In this document: positions 16,079-22,652 of the stretch, piece after piece
Numbering within the stretch: position 1 is the stretch's first letter
How the letters are laid out: every line of letters begins with the position of its first letter
Assembly: GCA_025455045.1 (NCBI GenBank)
Contig: JALONJ010000008.1
Span: 1 to 36,168, forward strand
DNA: 36,168 nucleotides
Reading direction: 5' to 3'
Origin: Microscillaceae bacterium
GTDB lineage: Bacteria > Bacteroidota > Bacteroidia > Cytophagales > Microscillaceae
Made by a program: the position numbers and the translations under genes
Notes under the pieces: generated by a model
Seen by the model: only the letters and a program-made list of their open reading frames with translations
Databases searched by the model: none
What the model was told of the DNA's origin: nothing

Positions 16079-18889
16079 TTAATTCAATACAAAACCTGCA
16101 ATTTCTTCGCCAGCCAATGCTTTTTTGGTCAATTGCTCAATTGCCCACTCGCGGTCAAGTTTGGTACCGGTTTGCGCCAACTCCAGCAAAGTCGATAACT
16201 CAACATTCAAGGTTTGTTCAATTCTTTCCTTGACATTTTCTTTGGCTTTGCGGCTTCGATTTTTCATTCTAAGTATCTCTTTATCAAAGCGTTGCACAAA
16301 AGGTTTTTTTACTTTGTGTTTGGCAATTTCTTCCGAGACAAATTGTTGGACAAATTTATCGGCGTGTTCGGACAAAAACTCCAAAATTTGTTCGTTGTCG
16401 GGGAAGTTTTCTTTGCGAAGGGCGGCATATTCCAAGCCAAAATCACGGACAGTGCGGTTGGGGCTGTCGCACATTGCCAAAACCGCCTCTAGCTCTCGGT
16501 TTGATTTGGCAGGCAAAGCATTGAAATAATGTTTGGCTTCGGCAACGGCATCGGGCAAATCGGATTCAAACAATTGCAAACCAAAAGGCAGGCTGATACC
16601 TGTACTACGGGCAAAGTTTAATCCCCAATGCCGCAATTTGGGCAATTTATGAATACAAACTTTGAATAATTCTCCCGAACCCATAGCAAAATATTGCGGA
16701 TTTGCTTCCAACCAACTCAATAAGAAATCTTCAAATTCGGGCTGGCTAATATCCAAAATACTCAAATCTTTTTGTTGTTGAAATAAAGCAAAAAACTTGG
16801 CATCTTGAATCAAACGCGCCCCCAATTGACTATCGGGCGAATTGATAACTAATTCCAAAATACTTTTCCAAAAACCGATTTCATTAGATTTTGCCAACAA
16901 TTGTTCATAGACCACTTCGCTTACCATTGCCCAGTTTTCGTCAGATACTGAGCCGGTCATCTCGAGCAGACTGTCTAATGATTGATTGCGAATGGCTTGC
17001 AAAATCATCGTTTTGGGGAATTTAGCCGCAAATTCTTTGACCAAGCTATAGTTATTGGCTAGGGCTTGCACAAAAGGTTCTTGGCGTTTTTCGCTTAGTT
17101 GGGCGAGCCATTGCATTACCTTATCGCCCATGGTGCCGCCTACGTAGCGCAAGGCGGTATTTAAAATATTGCTTGCTGAATTGACATCTATTCGGCAAGC
17201 TCCCATTATTTTCAAAATAGCTGAGGCAATCCATTCATCGGTGTTGGCGTTTCGAAAAGCATTTTCAACGTACCAGCTATAATCAAAAACCACTCTATTT
17301 TGAATGTTCGGGAGTGCTTCTTCGAGTATTTGGTTTTTGATTTCTAGCGAAAATTTGGAGATTTTGGACAAGTTATAAATTGGCTGACTAGATAAATTAG
17401 AAACAAACTGCCTTATCACAAAGTTTTTGACTCGTTCCAAAGCATTATCCATCAAAAATCCCAAAGCAGCATCGGAATAATAATTCAAATAATATTGATT
17501 TTTTTGATAATACCGAATAAACGCATCAGCCCCCGCCATAGAAGTAATGGCATTTAAAAACGGTTTTTCAAATTTGCGGCGATATTCGTAACGACTCAGT
17601 TTGTTCCACAAATAATACAATTGATACTCGTATTGCACTTTGGCACTCAACCGCCAGCCAAAATCGCATACTGCCATTGCTTGATGAAATACATAAGGCT
17701 CAATTTCATCTCGTTGCATATTGCCTTTAAACTTAGGAAATAAAATGCTTGCCAAGCGGTCATACATCGGCATTTTTAAAGCCACTTTGCCATTGTCCAA
17801 CGCAACCAGCCATTGCATAGCTTGGTCTTTGGTAGCTTTTTCAGCCCCCAAAAATGCCAATTCCTGCAAAGATTTGTAAGGCGAATGAAACAAAGCCTCT
17901 GCCATCGGCAATAAATTATCGGTGGGAATGGCTTTGCCAAAATTGGTTTGCAAATATTCTACACTTTTCAAAATCCGTTTGGAGCTATTGCCGGCGGTCA
18001 GTTCTTTAAAGGTGAGTTTTGCCAGATTTTCGGCAAATTCATCTTGCCAAACTTTGGCAGGTTTGGGGCGTTTGCTCTCAATTTCTTGAATTTTTTGGCG
18101 CAAACCGGCAGAGGCATATAGCCACATTCCGGCATACAAACCGGCTTTGGGGTTTTGGTAAGTAAATTTTTGATAGACACTGGTTACGGCCACACTTCTC
18201 AAAACGGTGGAAGTAGAATTGAAAAATTTTTGCAATACTTCTTCGCTTACTTCTGGTAGCGGTAAGTTGTTGCGTTTCAAGACCTTGACCGCAAACTCGT
18301 GAATTTGCCAAGGCATATCTTTGATCAAAATATCTTGCAAAAACTTGCTTTGCTCGTCCCAAACTGCCGGAAAGCGTTCTTCTTGGTGATGGTTTTGCAG
18401 TTTGGATTTGTCTAAAACATAAGCTCCGTGACCGTGACTTTTTTGATAAAATCTTCGAGAGTTACCATAAATAATATCAAGGCTAACCCATTGATTATCA
18501 AGGTCTAAACTCTGAGCGTTTTCATTAGCAACAATAGTTTTGCTTGCTAATTTGAAATACACTTCGGGGCTAATGTCGCCCAATTTGCGCAACAAGCGGC
18601 GGGCGCGGCGTTTCATATAGCGCAAAGTGGCGTGGGTAGGATATTCGCTGGTGATTTCCTGAATTTTGACTTGGTCAAGTCTATAGATTAAATTGCCCAA
18701 CAAATTGATTAAAACATCATTCAATTCGGGATATTCGGCTTGCATCAAGGCTACTTCACTTCGTTTGTAAAGTGATTTAAAAACCTTCCAATAATCTTTG
18801 GCAAACGGCGATTTTTTGACAAATTGCAGGGTGTCAAACAAATCTTTATCGTTGCGAGGCGGAAATTTATCAAGCAATTCTAAGCTCAT
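16079..18889 (-). CDS. Large helical-repeat orphan protein
   Basis: 936 aa, no signal peptide and no membrane segment, so probably cytoplasmic. Nearly the whole length is predicted by eye to be alpha-helical, with repeated helix pairs typical of HEAT/ARM-like solenoids (for example SVAVTSVYQKFTYQNPKAG, SLQELAFLGAEKATKDQAMQWL and the C-terminal NRTVRDFGLEYAALRKENF). The N-terminal part carries a very basic stretch, RYMKRRARRLLRKLG (about residues 89-103). The C-terminal part carries another (KHKVKKPFVQRF, RMKNRSRKAKENVKER). Either could contact nucleic acid. I recall similar N-terminal sequences in large WGR/MolR-like proteins but cannot confirm it and see no WGR motif. Function unknown; it stands alone with its own terminator. 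Confidence 0.85.
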   Translation of the reverse strand: MSLELLDKFPPRNDKDLFDTLQFVKKSPFAKDYWKVFKSLYKRSEVALMQAEYPELNDVLINLLGNLIYRLDQVKIQEITSEYPTHATLRYMKRRARRLLRKLGDISPEVYFKLASKTIVANENAQSLDLDNQWVSLDIIYGNSRRFYQKSHGHGAYVLDKSKLQNHHQEERFPAVWDEQSKFLQDILIKDMPWQIHEFAVKVLKRNNLPLPEVSEEVLQKFFNSTSTVLRSVAVTSVYQKFTYQNPKAGLYAGMWLYASAGLRQKIQEIESKRPKPAKVWQDEFAENLAKLTFKELTAGNSSKRILKSVEYLQTNFGKAIPTDNLLPMAEALFHSPYKSLQELAFLGAEKATKDQAMQWLVALDNGKVALKMPMYDRLASILFPKFKGNMQRDEIEPYVFHQAMAVCDFGWRLSAKVQYEYQLYYLWNKLSRYEYRRKFEKPFLNAITSMAGADAFIRYYQKNQYYLNYYSDAALGFLMDNALERVKNFVIRQFVSNLSSQPIYNLSKISKFSLEIKNQILEEALPNIQNRVVFDYSWYVENAFRNANTDEWIASAILKIMGACRIDVNSASNILNTALRYVGGTMGDKVMQWLAQLSEKRQEPFVQALANNYSLVKEFAAKFPKTMILQAIRNQSLDSLLEMTGSVSDENWAMVSEVVYEQLLAKSNEIGFWKSILELVINSPDSQLGARLIQDAKFFALFQQQKDLSILDISQPEFEDFLLSWLEANPQYFAMGSGELFKVCIHKLPKLRHWGLNFARSTGISLPFGLQLFESDLPDAVAEAKHYFNALPAKSNRELEAVLAMCDSPNRTVRDFGLEYAALRKENFPDNEQILEFLSEHADKFVQQFVSEEIAKHKVKKPFVQRFDKEILRMKNRSRKAKENVKERIEQTLNVELSTLLELAQTGTKLDREWAIEQLTKKALAGEEIAGFVLN

Positions 18890-19034
18890 TTTAATTTGTT
18901 GATTTTTTGATTTGGAGATTTTTTGAGTTGCTAATATTTCAATATGCCAATGTGCTGTTTTTCAAATACATAGCAAATTAAAATAATTGCAACTCTCAAC
19001 CATTTCACATTTAACCATTCAAAAAAATTTAATT

Positions 19035-19242
19035 ACTTCTAACCGATACTAAGGGGCATCACTGTAGGCGTAGCGGTTGCACCAGGTACATATCTGGATA
19101 ACTACCAAGTTGAGCTTGCTCATTCAGCGACTTTTGTTGTCCAGATATGTACCTGGTGCAACAAGCACGCTGAATGATATGCGCCTTTAGTGAAGTATGG
19201 GGAGCTTAAAAACGACTTTGGCGAAACACCAAAAAGATGCTA
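19035..19242 (+). ncRNA. Structured array unit 1
   Basis: P1 pairs 19048-19059 (ACTAAGGGGCAT) with 19179-19191 (ATGCGCCTTTAGT). Arm A at 19076-19102 (begins GTTGCACCAGGTACATATC) pairs with 19136-19162 with 23 perfect base pairs, then a U.G wobble and three more. Box B TCATTCAGC is at 19120-19128 and box B' GCTGAATGA at 19169-19177. The 3' hairpin TTTGG-CGAAACA-CCAAA is at 19217-19233. RNA status and + orientation are inferred from pairing. Confidence 0.6.
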
Positions 19243-19329
19243 ATTAAATTTTTATTCTACTGCTACAACTATTTGATTATCAATAAATTATAATAACAAA
19301 TCTGAATCTGAATTTTGAATCTTCTAATC

Positions 19330-19535
19330 ACTTCTTGCCAATAACAATGGCAATCACTGTAGGCGTAGCGGGTTAAGGTAGGTAGATACCTTAATTTTTA
19401 AAAGAGGCTTGCCCATTCAGCTTTTAGGAATAAAGGTATCTACCTACCTTAACCTTAGCACGCTGAATGACATTGACATTTGTTGAAGTATGATAGACTT
19501 GACAACAACTCCGGCGAAACACCGGAAAAATGCTA
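19330..19535 (+). ncRNA. Structured array unit 2
   Basis: P1 pairs 19343-19354 (AACAATGGCAAT) with 19472-19484 (ATTGACATTTGTT). Arm A 19371-19404 (begins GGTTAAGGTAGGTAGATACC) pairs with 19421-19454 over 34 positions: 22 perfect pairs at the base, then 31 Watson-Crick pairs overall, two U.G and one A/A mismatch. Box B is CCATTCAGC (19413-19421), box B' GCTGAATGA (19462-19470). The 3' hairpin TCCGG-CGAAACA-CCGGA is at 19510-19526. Confidence 0.6.
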
Positions 19536-19624
19536 ATTAGAAATTTTTGTTCGTTTAGATTCAAAATTCAGCTTCAAAATACAAATCTAATCTTTGCGGA
19601 TTGGAGTTTCAAAATATTTTTACT

Positions 19625-19832
19625 ACTTCTTACCGATAACAATGGCAATCACTGTAGGCGTAGCGGGGCGCAGTACTGTCGCTACCTTTATTCAATAAAC
19701 GGAGCGAGCTAATTCAGCCTTTTTGAGTAAAGGTAGCGACAGTACTGCGCCTTAGCACGCTGAATGACATTGACATTTGTTGGGGTATGGCGGGCTTGAC
19801 AACAACTCCGGCGAAGCACCGGAAAAATGCTA
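19625..19832 (+). ncRNA. Structured array unit 3
   Basis: P1 pairs 19638-19649 with 19769-19781, same sequence as unit 2. Arm A from 19667 (begins GGCGCAGTACTGTCGCTACC) pairs with the arm ending at 19751: 24 perfect pairs, a U.G, four more pairs and a U/U mismatch. Box B is reduced to ATTCAGC (19712-19718) with B' at 19759-19767. The 3' hairpin is TCCGG-CGAAGCA-CCGGA (19807-19823). Confidence 0.6.
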
Positions 19833-19874
19833 GTAAAAAATTTTGATTGAAAAAACGAAATGTAATGCTTTTTG

Positions 19875-19899
19875 TAAATAATTGATTATCAGTCGTTTA
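19875..19899. repeat. TGATWATCA palindrome copy
   Basis: TAA-ATAAT-TGATTATCA-GTCGT-TTA, in the spacer between array units 3 and 4. A weaker copy (outer CAA) lies between units 1 and 2 at about 19266-19290. Confidence 0.78.
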
Positions 19900-19934
19900 C
19901 CGATAATTTGTTTTTTTAATACTCGAAATCCACT

Positions 19935-20140
19935 ACTTCTTGCTGAAATCAACGCTAATCACTGTAGGCGTAGCGGGGGTACTACTGCTCCCCCAAAATT
20001 TTAGAAAGGGAGCTTGCTCATTCAGCCATTTTAAAACTTTGGGGGAGCAGTAGTACCCCTAAGCACGCTGAATGATATTGGCGTTTGATGAGGTGTGGGC
20101 GGCTTGAATACAACTTCGGCGAATCACCGAAAAAATGCTA
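19935..20140 (+). ncRNA. Structured array unit 4
   Basis: P1 pairs 19948-19959 (ATCAACGCTAAT) with 20077-20089 (ATTGGCGTTTGAT), a different sequence that keeps the pairing and the bulged U. Arm A from 19976 (begins GGGGTACTACTGCTCCCCC) pairs with the arm ending at 20059: 22 perfect pairs, then one A/C mismatch, five pairs and a G.U. Box B TCATTCAGC 20018-20026, B' 20067-20075. The 3' hairpin TTCGG-CGAATCA-CCGAA is at 20115-20131. Confidence 0.6.
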
Positions 20141-20275
20141 GTAAAATTTCTTAATACAAAGATAAAAATATTTGCAAAAAAAGTCAAGAATTTTATCAAA
20201 AATATTTTAAAATTAACTGGCGGTGATAGGTAATGATGTTTCGGGTTTTGGTTATTAGGTCATTGGCTTTGTCGA

Positions 20276-20384
20276 TTATTTCCGTTTGGCTTTTACTTGC
20301 TCAATAGGGCATTTGTCAAGGGCTTTATCTACTTTTTCAAATAGTTTTTCGTTGAGGACTATATCTTTCGTAGATTCCAAACCT
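20276..20384 (-). pseudogene. Decayed gene remnant
   Basis: On the minus strand an open stretch without an ATG reads KDIVLNEKLFEKVDKALDK, then CPIEQVKAKRK and a stop at 20276. The codon pattern looks like real protein. A second open frame just downstream (TEIIDKANDLITKTRNI) may be the frameshifted continuation. The 5' side is cut by the inverted repeat at 20368-20408. Family not recognised. Confidence 0.35.
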
Positions 20385-20421
20385 TACATTTCGCTTTGAA
20401 ATCTACGAAGCTATAAATTTG

Positions 20422-20446
20422 TAATTGACTGATTATCAAATATTTA
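20422..20446. repeat. TGATWATCA palindrome overlapping the glyQS stop
   Basis: TAA-TTGAC-TGATTATCA-AATAT-TTA. The right-hand TTA (20444-20446), read on the minus strand, is the TAA stop codon of glyQS. Confidence 0.8.
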
Positions 20447-21946
20447 CCCCAATTTCTCCCAAACCTTCCGCAAACTCACGGCTTCGCCAATGATTTTCGG
20501 TAAATCTGAAATCAAAACTCTTTCTTGCTCAGTAGTATCGCGGTAGCGAATCGTAACGGTCTGGTCTTCAAGCGTTTGGTGGTCAACTGTGATGCAAAAA
20601 GGCGTACCAATCATATCCATTCGGGTATAATTTTTACCGATTGCGCCCCGTTCTTCATACATAGCATCAAAATCATAACGCAACATTTCAAAAACTTCGC
20701 GGGCTTTTTCCGGTAAACCACTATTACGTACCAAAGGAAAAACCGCGACTTTGATAGGCGCAATGGCGGGGTGGAGTTTTAAGAAAATCCGCGTTTTGGT
20801 TTCGCCTTTGGCATCTACACCTTCGGTTTCGGTGTAGGCATTGCACAAAATCGCCAAAAACAGGCGGTCAGCCCCAATCGAGGTTTCGACTACATACGGA
20901 ATATAGCGTTGTTTTTCTTTGTCTTGTACTTCCTCATCAAAGTAGATTTGCTTGGTTTTGGAGTATTCCTGGTGATTTTTCAAATCAAAATCGGTTCTTG
21001 AGTGGATTCCTTCCAATTCTTTGAACCCAAACGGAAATTCGTATTCAATATCCAAAGCGGCATTGGCGTAGTGGGCAAGTTTGGTATGGTTGTGAAAACG
21101 TAGTTTTTGAGCGGGCAAGCCAATCGCCTGCAAAAACTTCATTCTTTTTTCTTTCCAATCATTATAAGTAATCATTTCCTCGCCCGGGCGCACAAAATAT
21201 TGCATTTCCATTTGTTCAAATTCGCGCATTCGGAAGATAAATTGCCGCGCAACTATCTCATTTCTAAAAGCTTTGCCAATTTGGGCAATGCCGAAAGGGA
21301 TTTTCATTCGTCCGGTTTTTTGCACATTCAAAAAATTGACAAAAATCCCTTGGGCAGTTTCGGGGCGCAAGTATATTTTATTGGATTCATCGGAAACCGA
21401 ACCAATTTCGGTCGAGAACATTAGATTAAATTGGCGCACTTCAGTCCAATTGACCGTGCTGGAGATTTCGCAAGCGATTTTTTCGCTGACAATCAACTCA
21501 TATAAAGTTTTGAAATCTTCTTTTGCCAACAAATCGTCCATTTTTTGTAAAAGAACTTCCGCTTCGGTTTTTTTACCTTCGGCAATCATTTTTTCGGCGT
21601 GGCGTTCAATCAAATGGTCGACTCGGTAGCGTTTTTTGGAGTCTTTGTTATCAATCATTGGGTCATTGAAGCCGTCCACGTGTCCCGAAGCCTTCCAAAC
21701 AGTCGGGTGCATAAAAATGGCGGCATCAATGCCCACAATATTTTCATTCAATTGGGTCATTGCTTTCCACCACACTTGCTTGAGGTTATTTTTCAACTGC
21801 ACACCATTTTGACCATAATCATACACGGCTTGCAAACCATCATAAATTTCGGAAGATGGGAAAACAAAACCGTATTCTTTGGCGTGCGAAATGATGGTTT
21901 GGAATAATTTATTTTCTTGCGCGTCTTTTTTTTCTTTATTTGCCAT
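20444..21946 (-). CDS. glyQS: Glycine-tRNA ligase, alpha2 type
   Basis: 500 aa, the single-chain homodimeric class II enzyme (not the alpha2beta2 glyQ/glyS pair). It charges tRNA-Gly with glycine in the cytoplasm. The N-terminus SSEIYDGLQAVYDYGQNG is the family's opening block. Motif 2 is visible as GKAFRNEIVARQFIFRMREF followed by EQMEMQYF, which binds ATP and the acceptor end, and motif 3 as ETSIGADRLFLAIL. LRPETAQGIFVNF is the adjacent glycine-site block. The C-terminal anticodon-binding domain (APIKVAVFPLVRN onward) is complete. It is a single gene with repeat-filled gaps both sides, and the stop codon lies within a palindrome repeat. Confidence 0.96.
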   Translation of the reverse strand: MANKEKKDAQENKLFQTIISHAKEYGFVFPSSEIYDGLQAVYDYGQNGVQLKNNLKQVWWKAMTQLNENIVGIDAAIFMHPTVWKASGHVDGFNDPMIDNKDSKKRYRVDHLIERHAEKMIAEGKKTEAEVLLQKMDDLLAKEDFKTLYELIVSEKIACEISSTVNWTEVRQFNLMFSTEIGSVSDESNKIYLRPETAQGIFVNFLNVQKTGRMKIPFGIAQIGKAFRNEIVARQFIFRMREFEQMEMQYFVRPGEEMITYNDWKEKRMKFLQAIGLPAQKLRFHNHTKLAHYANAALDIEYEFPFGFKELEGIHSRTDFDLKNHQEYSKTKQIYFDEEVQDKEKQRYIPYVVETSIGADRLFLAILCNAYTETEGVDAKGETKTRIFLKLHPAIAPIKVAVFPLVRNSGLPEKAREVFEMLRYDFDAMYEERGAIGKNYTRMDMIGTPFCITVDHQTLEDQTVTIRYRDTTEQERVLISDLPKIIGEAVSLRKVWEKLG

Positions 21947-22082
21947 AATTCTAAGGAATTAGAAATTGATAATTAGGAATTAGCAAAAAGTATAATTGCC
22001 TGATTATTAATTAGTTATATTTTAATTTTGAATTTATTGTAAATTAAATTAGGAATTATTTATTAAGAATTAAGGTTTATTG

Positions 22083-22107
22083 TAATATATTGATTATCAG
22101 TAAATTA
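22083..22107. repeat. TGATWATCA palindrome copy
   Basis: TAA-TATAT-TGATTATCA-GTAAA-TTA. Confidence 0.78.
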
Positions 22108-22153
22108 AATAACTGTAATTCAGCCTGAGCGAGTAGTGATTCACAAAATATTT

Positions 22154-22456
22154 TCAAAACTCCAAAGTTTTCAAATCAATTTCTTCGATAAAACCTTCGA
22201 CAAAAAAAAGTTTATGTACCCAACGCTTCAAAATCGTAGGACTTAAGCGTATTTCGCCATTGGTTTTTTGCAAAGTTTTGCCCACCAAAAAATCCAATCA
22301 ATCGCGTTGAAAAACCGGCGGCAAACTAGACAAGGCGATAGGCTGGTCAAGATTTTTGAGTCGCCGTAGTTCATTGACCAATTCTCTAAAGGTTCTTATT
22401 TTTTTGACTTTTTCTCTTTTGCAAATATAGTTGGGAATTAGCTTTTTGAGAAATTT
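22154..22456 (-). pseudogene. Pseudogene with one in-frame stop
   Basis: One minus-strand frame is open for about 100 codons apart from a single TGA at 22298-22300. It reads EKVKKIRTFRELVNELRRL, then KNLDQPIALSSLPPVFQRD, the stop, then LDFLVGKTLQKTNGEIRL and SPTILKRWVHKLFFVEGF, ending TLEF. A TGG-to-TGA change would explain the stop (RD-W-LDFL). There is no ATG in the frame before an upstream stop at 22457-22459, so the 5' end is lost as well. Family not recognised. Confidence 0.6.
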
Positions 22457-22459
22457 TTA

Positions 22460-22484
22460 TAACTAATTGATAATTAAGTATTTA
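22460..22484. repeat. TGATWATCA palindrome, variant core
   Basis: TAA-CTAAT-TGATAATTA-AGTAT-TTA, one core mismatch. Confidence 0.7.
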
Positions 22485-22652
22485 TACAAATATTTTGAAT
22501 TTTATTGGGGTTTGGTTTTTTTGATTGGTTGATATTTGAAAAAAATAAATACTCGGCATACCGAATATATGCGCGAAATGGTTTTATTTTACATTCTGCA
22601 ATCGTTTGTGGATTGTTTAAAATCAAATTTTTATTTAAAACTAAAATAACTT

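Larger units (their letters stand above)
19035..20140 (+). repeat. Four-unit tandem array of a structured element with a hypervariable stem
   Basis: Four units of 206-208 nt whose 16-base conserved core ACTGTAGGCGTAGCGG starts at 19061, 19356, 19651 and 19961 (spacing 295, 295, 310). Shared parts in order: ACTTCT, the 5' strand of outer stem P1, the core, variable arm A, a short CUUG-type mini-hairpin followed by ATTCAGC (box B), arm A' (reverse complement of A), AGCACGCTGAATGA (box B'), the 3' strand of P1, GGCTT-type linker, the 3' hairpin and ATGCTA. Spacers of 80-110 bp are AT-rich. Arm A differs completely among copies while still pairing with its own A'. I do not recognise the class. 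Confidence 0.85.
18890..20443. other. Long intergenic region holding the four-unit structured array
   Basis: The 1.55-kb gap between the 936-aa gene and glyQS contains no intact gene. 18890-19034 is AT-rich and featureless. 19035-20140 holds four structured units. 20276-20384 is a gene remnant, 20368-20408 an inverted repeat (TCGTAGATTCCAAA and TTTGAAATCTACGA), and 20422-20446 a palindrome overlapping the glyQS stop. Confidence 0.8.
21947..22652. other. Intergenic region with a pseudogene and palindromes
   Basis: Divergent gap between glyQS and an SDR gene. It holds a palindrome with core TGATTATTA at about 21994-22018, full copies at 22083 and 22460, and a pseudogene at 22154-22456. 22485-22652 is AT-rich upstream DNA of the SDR with no clear promoter. 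Confidence 0.7.

Noticed and set aside
19169-19233. Hammerhead ribozyme core (CTGAATGA ... CGAAAC)
   Set aside because: The first box has an extra base compared with CUGANGA and the GAAA is in a hairpin loop in all units. The three-way junction cannot be drawn.
19509-19540. Intrinsic terminator at the 3' hairpin of the array units
   Set aside because: The hairpins are followed by A-runs and ATGCTA, not a U-run, on the + strand.
19035-20140. CRISPR array
   Set aside because: Units are about 207 nt with a 295-310 bp period. The variable parts come as self-complementary pairs within each unit, and no cas gene is present.
19035-20140. Retron ncRNAs or integron attC sites
   Set aside because: There is an outer stem and a long hairpin as in retrons, but no reverse transcriptase is in the window and the 3' strand of P1 lies directly after the hairpin. 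The attC GTTRRRY/RYYYAAC core sites and gene cassettes are missing.
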